Positions 1-9,500 of a stretch of DNA of 64,000 bases are shown here, piece after piece (positions within the stretch are counted from its first letter, which is position 1; each line of letters begins with the position of its first letter). Where the stretch lies: NCBI GenBank assembly GCA_947625555.1, contig CANQOT010000002.1, positions 62,001 to 126,000 on the forward strand, given 5' to 3'. Both the position numbers and the translations under genes were made by a program. The notes below the pieces were generated by a model. The model saw nothing but the letters and a program-made list of their open reading frames with translations. It searched no databases and was not told the DNA's origin. Source of the DNA: an uncultured Clostridia bacterium (GTDB lineage Bacteria; Bacillota; Clostridia; Christensenellales; Borkfalkiaceae).

Positions 1-1
1 G

Positions 2-3000
2 CTCTACTTCCCCATCGAAGATCCCGAGACGCTCTGCCTCGACGACGGCGAAGATGATTTCAGCGAACTCACAGCGGGGACCTATGTTCCTCCCACCCCC
101 GCCACGATGCCCTCGGACTTCCCCGCAAAGTGGTATGACGAGGACGAGACGGAAGCCATCGTATTCGACGGCGCAACCTTCACGTATATGGACGAAGAGG
201 GCGTCGTGACCGCCGTCACCGATAACAAGGACGGCACCTACACCATTACGGCGACCTATATGGAAGACGAGATCTCCTTCACCTGGACGAAGGCAGACTT
301 CACCCTCTCCTTGACCGTGTACGATACGCTTGTCACCTACTATGCCGAGGGACACGTGCCCTTCCATATCAACGGCGTATTCGACGGAACGTGGACCTCT
401 TCCGACGGCGAAACGACCATCGTCATCGACGCCGAGGGCGCCACGATCACGATCGGAGAGGATGCCGCGACGGGCATTGCGCTCGCCGCCGACGGTTCCT
501 ATACCTTCACTTGGAACGGGGAGAGCTGCTCGATCTACTTCGTCGACGATGACTATACGACGCTCTACTTCGAATATGGCAATGAACTGATCGAGCTCTA
601 CCCCGAAGGGCATGTGCCCCTTCATATCGCACCTGTTTACGACGGGACATGGGTCTCTCAAGACGGCTCCACGACCATCGTTATCGACGCAGACGCAAAC
701 ACCATTACGATCAACAATACTGCCGCGACAGACATCACGGAAGGTGCTATCGCCGGCTACGACTTCACTTGGGATGGGAAGAGTTGCTCCGTGTACTTTG
801 TGCAGGAAGACTATACCACGCTCCTTTTCGATTGCGGCGACGATGAACTGATCGAGCTCTACCCCGAGGGGCACGTGCCCGAGAAGAAGGAACCCGTCGA
901 TAGCATGCCCGCAGGCTTCCCCACCGAGTGGGAGAGCGACGGCGAAGAGCTCACCTTCACGGGTTCCACTTTCACTTATATGGACGAAGAGGGCTTCGTG
1001 TATGAGATCGACGGAAACACTTTCCATGCCCTCTATCAAGATATGGAATGCGTCCTCACATGGGATCCCGAGGCGCATACCCTCACTTTGGGCATGGAAG
1101 GCGTCGATATGAACGTGACGTTTAACGAAAAGGGCTACACGCCCGCAGGCCCCGTGGAGATGCCCGAAGGCTTCCCCACCGAATGGACTTCGGATACGGG
1201 TACCCCGCTCACCTTTACCGGCGCGTCCTTCGATGACGACGGCACGACGGGAACTGTTACGAAGGTCGAACACAACCAAGACGGCACCTATACCTTCACC
1301 GCGACCTACGGCAGAAACAACACCGAGATCACCCTCGTTTGGGATCCCGAAGCAGAGACGCTTACGATGAAAGCAGCCTACGGGGATACCGTCTACACCC
1401 CCGCGACCCCCGTTGAAAACGCCGATATCGACGCTTCCTTCGACGGGACTTGGGTCGGCGACACCGAAGACGGCGACATGCACTTCGTTGTTGTCATCGA
1501 CGCGGAAAACGATACCATCACCCTCAACGGAAAACCTGCCACCAAGATTGTTGCCAACGAAGAAAACGGCGGCTACGACTTTAATTGCGACGACAACGAT
1601 TGGACCATCTTCCTTTACGTTGGCAAGCTTACCATTTCCGACTCGATCGGATATGTGACCGCCGACCTCACCAAACAGGTGGAAGAGGTATTCGATCCCG
1701 CGGTATTTCTTGCCCTTGAGCTCAACGGGACATGGTTCGCCGACGCATACATCGGAGCTTACACGCAGGTGCCGATCAAGCTCACCTTCACAAAAGATAG
1801 CCTCGAAGTGAAGTTCGCTTTGAACGGGACGGATAGCACGGGCACAGTGACGGCATACGACGACGCCACGAAGACCATCACGGCCGTGATCGGCGGCGAC
1901 ACCTACTATTTCGTCTACGATCCCGAAACCGACCGCATGACCGACGGCAACCCCGAGGGCGCCGATTCCACCAAGAACTATGGCCCTTATATTCACTATA
2001 CCTACGATTTCAACTCGACGGCTATCCAAGCTCCCGCATGGTTTGGCTATACCTTCGCAGCGGCCGAGACTACTCTCTCGATCAAGGAGAACTATCTCGT
2101 AGTAAACGGCACATCGCAGAACAGGATCCGCCACTATGATGCGGAGAAGAAGGAACTCATCGTCCTCTTCGAGGGCGCGCACGTATTCGTAACGTACGAC
2201 GACGGGACAAACACCCTCATTGCCACTCCGCTCAAGGAAGACGCCTACGGTACGATCAGCGGCACGTTCTACAAAGTCCCCGATCCCCTCAACCCCAACC
2301 TCACTTGGCTCGACGAGAACACTTGGGAGTCCGAGAGCGGCGGTTCGATCTCCTTCGAGGGCGCAAACGTGACCGTAAACGCGACGGGCATCAATAATTG
2401 GAAGGGCTTCATCACCGCCCACGAGGCAGAGAAGAAGACGCTCACCGTCTACTTCATCGGCCACGGCTCGGTCACCATTACCTACACCGAGGATACCGTT
2501 CGGACGCTCACCTGCACCCTCGGCGGAAAGAGCTTTACCTTCACGCAAACCGTCATCCTCACCCTTCCCGAAGCGATCAACGGCAAGTGGGTAGGAAAGG
2601 ACGATTGGAAGAGCGTAACCATCGAGAACGGCAAAATGACCGTTGAATCGGGTCGCTATGACAAAGGCCCCTACGATATTACGAATGTCGCAAACGAAGG
2701 GAACATCTGGACGTTCAACGTCAACGTTGCTTCCAGCGAACAGAACTTCACCTACGACGAAGAGAAGGATACCCTCACTGTCGCTATCTATAACGGCACC
2801 ATAACCTTCGAACGGTATGTAGAACCTGCGGCCGATCCCGCCGAACTTTGGGAGGCTTTGAGCGATACCGAATGGAAGCCCGTTTCGGGAGCTGAACCGA
2901 CATATTACACGCAAAACATTGTGATCTCCGCTGATCATACCGTCACGATCACTACGGCCACCACGATCACCCTTAAGGTCGAAGATGATAAGCATTTGAC

Positions 3001-3820
3001 GTACGACAATGAGACGACGACATGGACGATCACGATCAGCTCGACCGTAAATAACTTCTTCATTTACTATAATACCGCGACGAAGGTCCTCACCTGCGGG
3101 CATGCGATCTATTCGGGTACGCCGAAGGTCACGACGTTTGAAAAGGTCGAAAAGGCTACCCTCACGCTTCCCGAAGCCGTTTACAATGCAACTTGGACTT
3201 CGGAAAACACGAGCTACGGATATTCGATCGTCTTCACTTCCGCAACGAAAGTAAAAATCCAACCCTCTTCCTATTCTGCCGAAGTTGAAGTAGACGTCAC
3301 AGTCACCGACTATGCAGACGGAACATGGAGTTTCACGGCGACTTGGACATCGGGCTCTCTCGGCTACATTTACTTGTTCACATACCAGGATAATGCCGAC
3401 GTCATCAATGTGGTGATCAACCGCTCGTCCGGATCCAAAGCTGGTGATATGACCCTTACCAAGCAGGGCGGTAGTGATGTGGTCGATACAAGTAAACTGC
3501 CCGAAGCGCTTTACACTGCGACTTGGACGTCGGACAACACAAGCTACGGTTATTCCTTCGTATTTAAGGATGGCGGAACGCAAGTCACCATTCAGCCCTC
3601 TTCGTCATATAACGCATACGATGGCGAAGTGACCGATCTGAAATATGATGCAGAGACCAAAACGTGGACATTCCAAGTTCTTTGGAAACAAAATATGCTC
3701 GTTTACAAATATGTTTTTAGTTATGTAGACGGCGCAGACACAATTACTGTTGGTATGTATCGCTCCGAAACCGCTACGGGAAATCCCGCATACACAATTA
3801 CTCTTACAAAGAAAAACTAA
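2..3820 (+). CDS. Secreted beta-rich repeat protein, 5' partial
   Basis: The frame is open from base 2, so the gene enters from the left edge; the first ATG at 107 is not a credible start. About 1,270 residues are visible. They consist of loosely repeated 80-110-residue beta-rich modules with a GTW core near the start of each, followed by alternating Thr/Ile/Val strands, and early copies end in a Tyr-Pro-Glu-Gly-His-Val-Pro linker. The last two modules (about 3160-3480 and 3490-3820) are close homologues sharing TSxNTSYGYS. The same kind of terminal module closes the next gene. The protein is very acidic and Thr-rich, fitting an extracellular location, but the signal peptide lies outside the window. 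An intrinsic terminator follows. I do not recognise a characterised family; a lipocalin-like or carbohydrate-binding fold is only a guess. Confidence 0.85.
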   Translation, partial: LYFPIEDPETLCLDDGEDDFSELTAGTYVPPTPATMPSDFPAKWYDEDETEAIVFDGATFTYMDEEGVVTAVTDNKDGTYTITATYMEDEISFTWTKADFTLSLTVYDTLVTYYAEGHVPFHINGVFDGTWTSSDGETTIVIDAEGATITIGEDAATGIALAADGSYTFTWNGESCSIYFVDDDYTTLYFEYGNELIELYPEGHVPLHIAPVYDGTWVSQDGSTTIVIDADANTITINNTAATDITEGAIAGYDFTWDGKSCSVYFVQEDYTTLLFDCGDDELIELYPEGHVPEKKEPVDSMPAGFPTEWESDGEELTFTGSTFTYMDEEGFVYEIDGNTFHALYQDMECVLTWDPEAHTLTLGMEGVDMNVTFNEKGYTPAGPVEMPEGFPTEWTSDTGTPLTFTGASFDDDGTTGTVTKVEHNQDGTYTFTATYGRNNTEITLVWDPEAETLTMKAAYGDTVYTPATPVENADIDASFDGTWVGDTEDGDMHFVVVIDAENDTITLNGKPATKIVANEENGGYDFNCDDNDWTIFLYVGKLTISDSIGYVTADLTKQVEEVFDPAVFLALELNGTWFADAYIGAYTQVPIKLTFTKDSLEVKFALNGTDSTGTVTAYDDATKTITAVIGGDTYYFVYDPETDRMTDGNPEGADSTKNYGPYIHYTYDFNSTAIQAPAWFGYTFAAAETTLSIKENYLVVNGTSQNRIRHYDAEKKELIVLFEGAHVFVTYDDGTNTLIATPLKEDAYGTISGTFYKVPDPLNPNLTWLDENTWESESGGSISFEGANVTVNATGINNWKGFITAHEAEKKTLTVYFIGHGSVTITYTEDTVRTLTCTLGGKSFTFTQTVILTLPEAINGKWVGKDDWKSVTIENGKMTVESGRYDKGPYDITNVANEGNIWTFNVNVASSEQNFTYDEEKDTLTVAIYNGTITFERYVEPAADPAELWEALSDTEWKPVSGAEPTYYTQNIVISADHTVTITTATTITLKVEDDKHLTYDNETTTWTITISSTVNNFFIYYNTATKVLTCGHAIYSGTPKVTTFEKVEKATLTLPEAVYNATWTSENTSYGYSIVFTSATKVKIQPSSYSAEVEVDVTVTDYADGTWSFTATWTSGSLGYIYLFTYQDNADVINVVINRSSGSKAGDMTLTKQGGSDVVDTSKLPEALYTATWTSDNTSYGYSFVFKDGGTQVTIQPSSSYNAYDGEVTDLKYDAETKTWTFQVLWKQNMLVYKYVFSYVDGADTITVGMYRSETATGNPAYTITLTKKN

Positions 3821-3850
3821 GCGGAAGCGTAACGCAACAGCATAACGCAA

Positions 3851-3881
3851 AAGAACGGCTCTTCGGAGCCGTTCTTTTTTT
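3851..3881 (+). terminator. Intrinsic terminator of the left-edge repeat gene
   Basis: A perfect 10-bp stem AAGAACGGCT / AGCCGTTCTT with a 6-nt loop is followed by seven T. It lies 30 bp after the stop codon. Confidence 0.9.
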
Positions 3882-3965
3882 ATCGTACATCGCCCTTTTG
3901 GGCTCCATATGGGGCGCGGCCGCAGCGGGGGAATGTGAAAGTTATGCAAAAAGTACGCGATCTGT

Positions 3966-3994
3966 TTGCATTTATCCGCATAATGTGATAAAAT
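3966..3994 (+). promoter_or_regulatory. Sigma-A promoter of the 4051 lipoprotein gene
   Basis: -35 TTGCAT, 17-bp spacer, -10 TAAAAT preceded by an extended TGn. The transcript would begin near 4001 and carries a perfect 7-bp hairpin AGCATGG/CCATGCT (4004-4023) before the RBS. Confidence 0.75.
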
Positions 3995-4050
3995 ATAAGC
4001 ATAAGCATGGGCTTTTCCATGCTCCGAGATCCCCTTCGGGAGGTTACTAT

Positions 4051-6507
4051 ATGAAATTCTATCGGAAGATGTTGCTCGCGGTATTTTCGCTTCTTCTCGC
4101 GCTCGGCCTCGTGGGAATTGCGGCCTGCGGCAAGAAGGCTCCGCCCGAGCCGACCCCCATCGACTACACCGTGACCGTTACCTGCGAGGACGAAAATGTC
4201 CTTGCGGACGTAAAGGTGAGCCTTAAAACGCTTGCGGGCGAAGCCGTCGAAGGCGGCGAAGAAAAATCCCTCACCGCGGGCATGGTTACCTTCTCCGCGC
4301 TCCCCGCAACCTACAAAGCCGTCCTAACGGGCGTGCCTGAAACCTATGAATGGCAGGAGGCGACGCTCACCGAGGCTGCGCCCAACGCCACCGTTGCGCT
4401 CACCAAAAAGAACGTGGGGCCCGTCGATCCCGACCCCATTACCTACACGGTGACCGTCACCTGCGACGACGAGAACGCCCTCAAAGACGTAAAAGTGAGC
4501 CTTAAAACGCTTGCGGGCGAAGCCGTCGAAGGCGGCGAAGAAAAGCCCCTCACCGCGGGCATGGTTACCTTCTCCGCGCTTCCCGCGACCTACAAAGCCG
4601 TCTTGACGGGCGTGCCCGAAACCTATGAATGGCAGGAGGCGACGCTCACCGCAAGCTCCCCCGCCGCCACCGTCGCCCTCACCTTGAAAAAGGTGGAGCC
4701 TCAAACCGCGACTTACACCGTCTACCTCAACCTCTCCGCCGCCGACGAAAGCGCCTTTGCCGACGTGAAAGTGGGCCTTAAAACGCTTGCGGGCGGGGCC
4801 GTCGAGGGCGGCGAAGCGAAGGCGACGGCCGTGGACGCCAACTTCTTTGTATATGCCTCCTTCGAGGTCGCCCCGGGGACGTACAAGGTCGACCTGACGG
4901 GCGTGCCCGAAAATTACGAATGGGCGGAGGCCACCGTCTCCGATGAGACGCCCGCCGTCACCATCTCCTTTGCCCACCTTTCCGAATACACCGTGACCGT
5001 CACCTGCGCGGACGAAAATATTCTCGCGAATGTGAAGGTCTCCCTGCACAACACCCTCGATAGCTCCGTCCCCACGGGCGGCGAGGAGCGCGCGCTTTCG
5101 GGCGGCGAGGCGACTTTCCGCGTGAAGGCAGGCACTTACAGCGTCCGTCTTACAGGCGTGCCCGCGACGTATGAATGGAAAAATCTCCTCGTCTCCGACA
5201 CCTCCCCCGCCGTCACCGTGCCCCTCACCCTCAAAGAGACCGACCCGCCCGCCACGCAGGATCACCTTCCCGAAAAGCTGACAGGCACCGTGTGGGATTC
5301 GACCTCCAACACCGTTACGCAGGTCTCCTTTGCCGGCGACACCGTCTCCATCGACGGCATGCAGGGCGCGGGCAGCGCCGAAGCGGCCGAGATCGGCCTT
5401 GCGGGCAGTGTGTGGACGTTCTCGGTCACCGTTTCGATGGACGGCGGCCGTACCGTCTTCGTCGCCTTCACCTATGACGAAGAGGCCGAAACACTCACGG
5501 GCGTCTACACCAACCGCACCTATGAATTTACGCAGCGGCGCGAAGCCGAAACGCTCAAAGAGTTTCCCGCCGCCCTCGCGGGCACGCTGTGGACCCCCGA
5601 CCGCGCCATTGCGGGCGTGAGCGAGATCTCCTTCACGACGGAGAGCGTCTTTATCGGCGACGGGTTCTGCAAGCCCGACGCGATCCGTCTGCTCGACGGC
5701 GTCTATACCTTCGCCGTGTCCTTCACGGTGAGCGGCACCGTCAGCAACACCCTCACCTTCACCTATAACGCGGCCGCGGGCACCCTCACGGCGGTCAACG
5801 GATACGACGGCGCCACCCTCAACTTTACCAAGGCGGAGGCGGTCGATCCCGCATCCTTCGGCACGGTCGCGGCTTCCATTCCCGACGAGACGGCGGCAGA
5901 GCTCGCAAAGGCGGTTTGGACTTCGGACGATAAGGTCGTGGCGCAGGTCGCCTTCACGAAACAGAACGCCATCTACGGGATCAGGATCCGCATCGATCAG
6001 AAACAGGGCGGAGGCGGAGAGGTCACCGCGCTTATCAAAAACGGCGACATCCGCAAGGACGGCAACGTCTACCAGATCGCCTATATCCCCAAGTCGGGCA
6101 CGAATATCCGCTACACCGTTCTCCTGCGCTACGATACCGCCGCAAAGACGCTCACCGCGCTCTATTCGGGCAAGACGGTGGCGCTCAAACAGGCGGACGT
6201 GCAGGAGACCCCCTCCGTCTATCCCGCCGCGCTCGAAGGCACGACGTGGGTCAACGCCGACGACCCCGACGGCACACTTTCGGGCATCCGCTCCATCACC
6301 TTCATAAACGGCGAGATCAGATGGGTGGACGCGAATGGCAACACCCAGCGCGTCAACAGTGCGAGCACCGAAAACGGCATGATCTGGGCGATCGTCGATT
6401 TGCTACCGCAGGGATATTTCTGCATCGAATATGCGGGCGACAGCATGACGGTGCACACCGCCAACCTCGGTTCCACGAGCGGCTTCACCTTCACAAAACA
6501 GGCTTAA
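4051..6507 (+). CDS. Lipoprotein with tandem transthyretin/CnaB-like repeats
   Basis: 818 residues from an ATG that sits 7 bp after GGGAGG; the frame extends further upstream but without an RBS. The signal peptide has an n-region KFYRK, a hydrophobic core and a lipobox ending IAAC at about residue 27, so it is probably a diacylglyceryl-modified lipoprotein. Residues ~33-395 hold four ~90-residue repeats of the pattern VTVTCxDEN..DVKVSLKTLAG..GVPxTYEW. The first two are nearly identical at DNA level, indicating recent tandem duplication. The pattern resembles CnaB, transthyretin or carboxypeptidase-regulatory beta-sandwich domains (inference). Residues ~400-818 contain about four modules with a GTxW start, homologous to those ending the preceding gene. 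Likely a cell-surface structural or adhesive lipoprotein; ligand unknown. Confidence 0.85.
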   Translation: MKFYRKMLLAVFSLLLALGLVGIAACGKKAPPEPTPIDYTVTVTCEDENVLADVKVSLKTLAGEAVEGGEEKSLTAGMVTFSALPATYKAVLTGVPETYEWQEATLTEAAPNATVALTKKNVGPVDPDPITYTVTVTCDDENALKDVKVSLKTLAGEAVEGGEEKPLTAGMVTFSALPATYKAVLTGVPETYEWQEATLTASSPAATVALTLKKVEPQTATYTVYLNLSAADESAFADVKVGLKTLAGGAVEGGEAKATAVDANFFVYASFEVAPGTYKVDLTGVPENYEWAEATVSDETPAVTISFAHLSEYTVTVTCADENILANVKVSLHNTLDSSVPTGGEERALSGGEATFRVKAGTYSVRLTGVPATYEWKNLLVSDTSPAVTVPLTLKETDPPATQDHLPEKLTGTVWDSTSNTVTQVSFAGDTVSIDGMQGAGSAEAAEIGLAGSVWTFSVTVSMDGGRTVFVAFTYDEEAETLTGVYTNRTYEFTQRREAETLKEFPAALAGTLWTPDRAIAGVSEISFTTESVFIGDGFCKPDAIRLLDGVYTFAVSFTVSGTVSNTLTFTYNAAAGTLTAVNGYDGATLNFTKAEAVDPASFGTVAASIPDETAAELAKAVWTSDDKVVAQVAFTKQNAIYGIRIRIDQKQGGGGEVTALIKNGDIRKDGNVYQIAYIPKSGTNIRYTVLLRYDTAAKTLTALYSGKTVALKQADVQETPSVYPAALEGTTWVNADDPDGTLSGIRSITFINGEIRWVDANGNTQRVNSASTENGMIWAIVDLLPQGYFCIEYAGDSMTVHTANLGSTSGFTFTKQA
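4150..4700 (+). repeat. Two near-identical ~290-bp tandem coding repeats
   Basis: Bases ~4150-4400 and ~4440-4690 encode almost the same protein repeat with few nucleotide differences. Two more diverged copies follow to about 5235. The DNA-level identity suggests recent duplication and possible copy-number variation between strains. Confidence 0.8.
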
Positions 6508-6516
6508 AAAACGGCA

Positions 6517-6548
6517 TGAAAAAACGGCTCCGCGGAACCGTTTTTTCT
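6517..6548 (-). terminator. Bidirectional terminator between convergent lipoprotein genes
   Basis: The stem CGGTTCC/GGAGCCG (minus strand, one G-U pair) is flanked by A6 and T6, so it can serve both the 4051 gene (plus) and the 6586-11625 gene (minus). A second GC hairpin lies at about 6559-6583. Confidence 0.85.
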
Positions 6549-6585
6549 TTTCTTTTCGCACCCCCCTCTGCAAACGGGGTGCGTT

Positions 6586-9500
6586 TTATTTTACTTCGGT
6601 GACGGTGACGACGTACTTGCCTTCCGCATCCGTGGCGATGCGCACCATGTACTCCTGTGCAAGTCCGCCCGAGACGGCGCCCTTGAAGTACCAAACGCCT
6701 TCCTCCGTGCCCGCCCTGAACTCGGTGACGTCCACTTTGGAATACTGCCCGATCTCGTTGGTATAGGCCACCATGACGACGTTCACGGGCTTCCCCTCTT
6801 CATTCGCGAGGTAGTAGACGAGGAAGCCGCCGACGGTGTTCGCGGGGATCAAGTCGTAGATTTCGAGCGAGACTTCCGTGACGGTCTCCCCTTCCTTCTT
6901 GAAGGTGAGAAGGTACCCTTGATAGCCGCCCGCCGTCTTGGGTACGGCGAGCCATACGCCGTCGCCCGTGAGCGTCATGCCGAGGTCGGCGGGTTCGACG
7001 ATCTTCCCGTCCTCCTTGATGAGGGTGACGTTGACGATCTTGCCGTTGAGGTCGCCCGGGAGGAGGCTGTAACCGTCGTGCCCGTAGCCCGGGGTACCCG
7101 CCGCCGTCGCGCGGATGAGCGATTTGAGCCCCGCGGTGTACGTCTCTCCGTCGTAGTTAAACGTCTTTTCCTCGTAAGTGTAGAAGCCCCAGAGAATGTA
7201 GCATGCGCCCACTTCTTCCGCATACGTCTCGACGAAATCGATCGCATAGCGCGCGCTCTCAAATTCGAACACGATCTCGAGGAGGTCGCCGTTCAGATCG
7301 GACCTGTGCCCGAGACGGCGCACTTGATCTTCACTGAACGATTGGAAAGTGACGGGGTCGGCTTTCTGCGAAGGGACCTTATTCGCATAGTAGAACGTGC
7401 CGCTGTACATCGTCTTTTCGAAGGTGACGGGCCCGAAGCCCAAAATTTCCTTGGTGATGGCGCCGCCCGTGTAGTTGCCGCTGCCGTCCTCGCCGCCGCT
7501 CTGCAAGCCGTTGTAGTAGTCGTTCATCACGACGGAGGTGTAGCCCGCCTTCACGATGAAGGTGCTCTTCTCGGTGCCGTCGTAATGGAATGTCACGCTG
7601 TAAGTGAAATCGTTGTACGAAACTCTCGGGTTCACCCTGCCGTTCGTATAGATGTTGAGGAGGAACCCGCCGTACGTGCCCGCATGCGCCTGCCCCTCTT
7701 GAATGACGAAGGTCGCCGTATTGTTGTAGTTGGGCCCGATGCGGATATCGACGGAGAGCGTCGCATTGAGCGGGGTAAGGTCGGGAAGGAGCTCCTTGCC
7801 GTCGCGGTCGTAGAACACGATCTTGCCGTCGAGCGTTAGCTTGCCGTTTTCGCCATTCCAGCGGTAGAACGTCTTGCCCTTCACCGTGACGGACTGCGTC
7901 TCGGCCGTGGGAATGGGAATGACGATCGTCTCCAACGTGTAGAGCACCATGTAGATGTTCTCTTCGTCGTAGAAGTAGGCGCCGCCCGCGTCCTCTTCGG
8001 GGCTCGAACCGATATCGAATATGCCGTCCTTCCCGAAGGCGAGGTAGTCGAGATCTTCGGCGAACCACACGCCGCACTTATCCATATAGTCGAGGGTGCG
8101 GAAGTTGCCCGCCGCGCGGTCGAGGAGGAGAAACACGGTCGTCTGGTCGTTGAACATGAACATCATGAACCCGTATTCCTCGTTGAGGATGGAATAGACG
8201 CCGCTGCCCGAAAGGCTCCCGTCGGCCGTGCTCAACGTGCCGCCGCCGAAGCCGTCCAGCCACAAGACGTCCCAATTCTCGTTGATGAAGGTGCCCGCCG
8301 TCTCCCCGTCGAAGAGGATGGCGTCGTTCTCGCCGTAGATGGTATAGAGCTGAATATGCCACCCCTGCCCGTTATTTGTGCCGTATCCGGGGATGGGGAT
8401 ATTCACATAGGCGATATATTCGTTGTTGTCGGCGTCCACCACCTCGTACTTGCCCGTCGTCGAGTTGCCCGTGCCGCCGACGAGCGTCACGGAGACGTTG
8501 CCGCGGCCGTCGAATGTAAAGGTATAGTACTGCGCGCCGTCCGCGCCCGAGCCGACCGCGACGCCGTTATAGTCCACGATGATCCACGTGCCGTACGCCC
8601 CGTCGAGGGGATAGAACTCGCCCTTTTCGAGGTCGATGGCGATATAGAAGTCGGTGCCCTCCGTCGGGGTGAAGTAGAGCTCTTCGCCCTCGGGATCGAC
8701 CGAATAGGGTCCTTCCCAAATGTTGCCGGCCGCATCGGAATATTCCGCCCAATAGTAGCCGTCGAGGCGGAGCGTACCGCCGTCGGGCGAACGGAAGGCG
8801 CCCGCGAGCGCTTTGTTCTCGATGAAGTAGATAAATTCCTGTCCGCCGTAGTTATCGGTGAACAGCGTGACGAGGAACTTGAACACCTCTTCGCCGCCCA
8901 CTTTGAGGGAATAGATGTTCTCGCCGAAGTCCGTCGAACCCACGCGCGCATAGGTCGCCTTCTGCCAGACGGGCGTATCGCTCTCGCCGTAATCATAGAC
9001 GGCGTCACCGCTCTCGGCGAGGTCGGACCCGTTGATGAGGAAGCGGTCGAGGACGAGGTTCTGCACGAAGGAGGCCTGCCCGCCATCCGCCGTCTCGGTA
9101 AAGACGTAGACCTGCAACGCGAGCTCCGCGCCCTCAATGGGCGTCCACAGGTCGGGATCGCTCTCTGCCGCGACATAGCGGTCGGTCACGGCATTGCCCT
9201 GCCCGTCGCCGTAGGTAAATTGAATGTAGGAATAGTTGAAATAATTGCTGCTGCCCGTCGAGAAGCTCCCCTCCACGACTGCGCCGCCCGTCCGGAACCA
9301 CAAGGAGCCGATGCCGAGCACGAGGGACGGGTCGTTGTTGCCCCAGATCGTTCCGCCGTCTTCGAGTTCGTAGACGGTATATTGCACTTCGCCGTCCTCT
9401 TCGAGGAGGACATAGACGTCGACGATGCGGTTATCCTCCGAGCGGTTGACCTGCGACGTGTAGAATTTGAGCTCGTGCGGGACGCTCGTCTCGTAGCCTT

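Noticed and set aside
4324-5265. 313-codon minus-strand frame within the repeat lipoprotein
   Set aside because: Repetitive only because it mirrors the sense-strand repeats; no independent gene signals.
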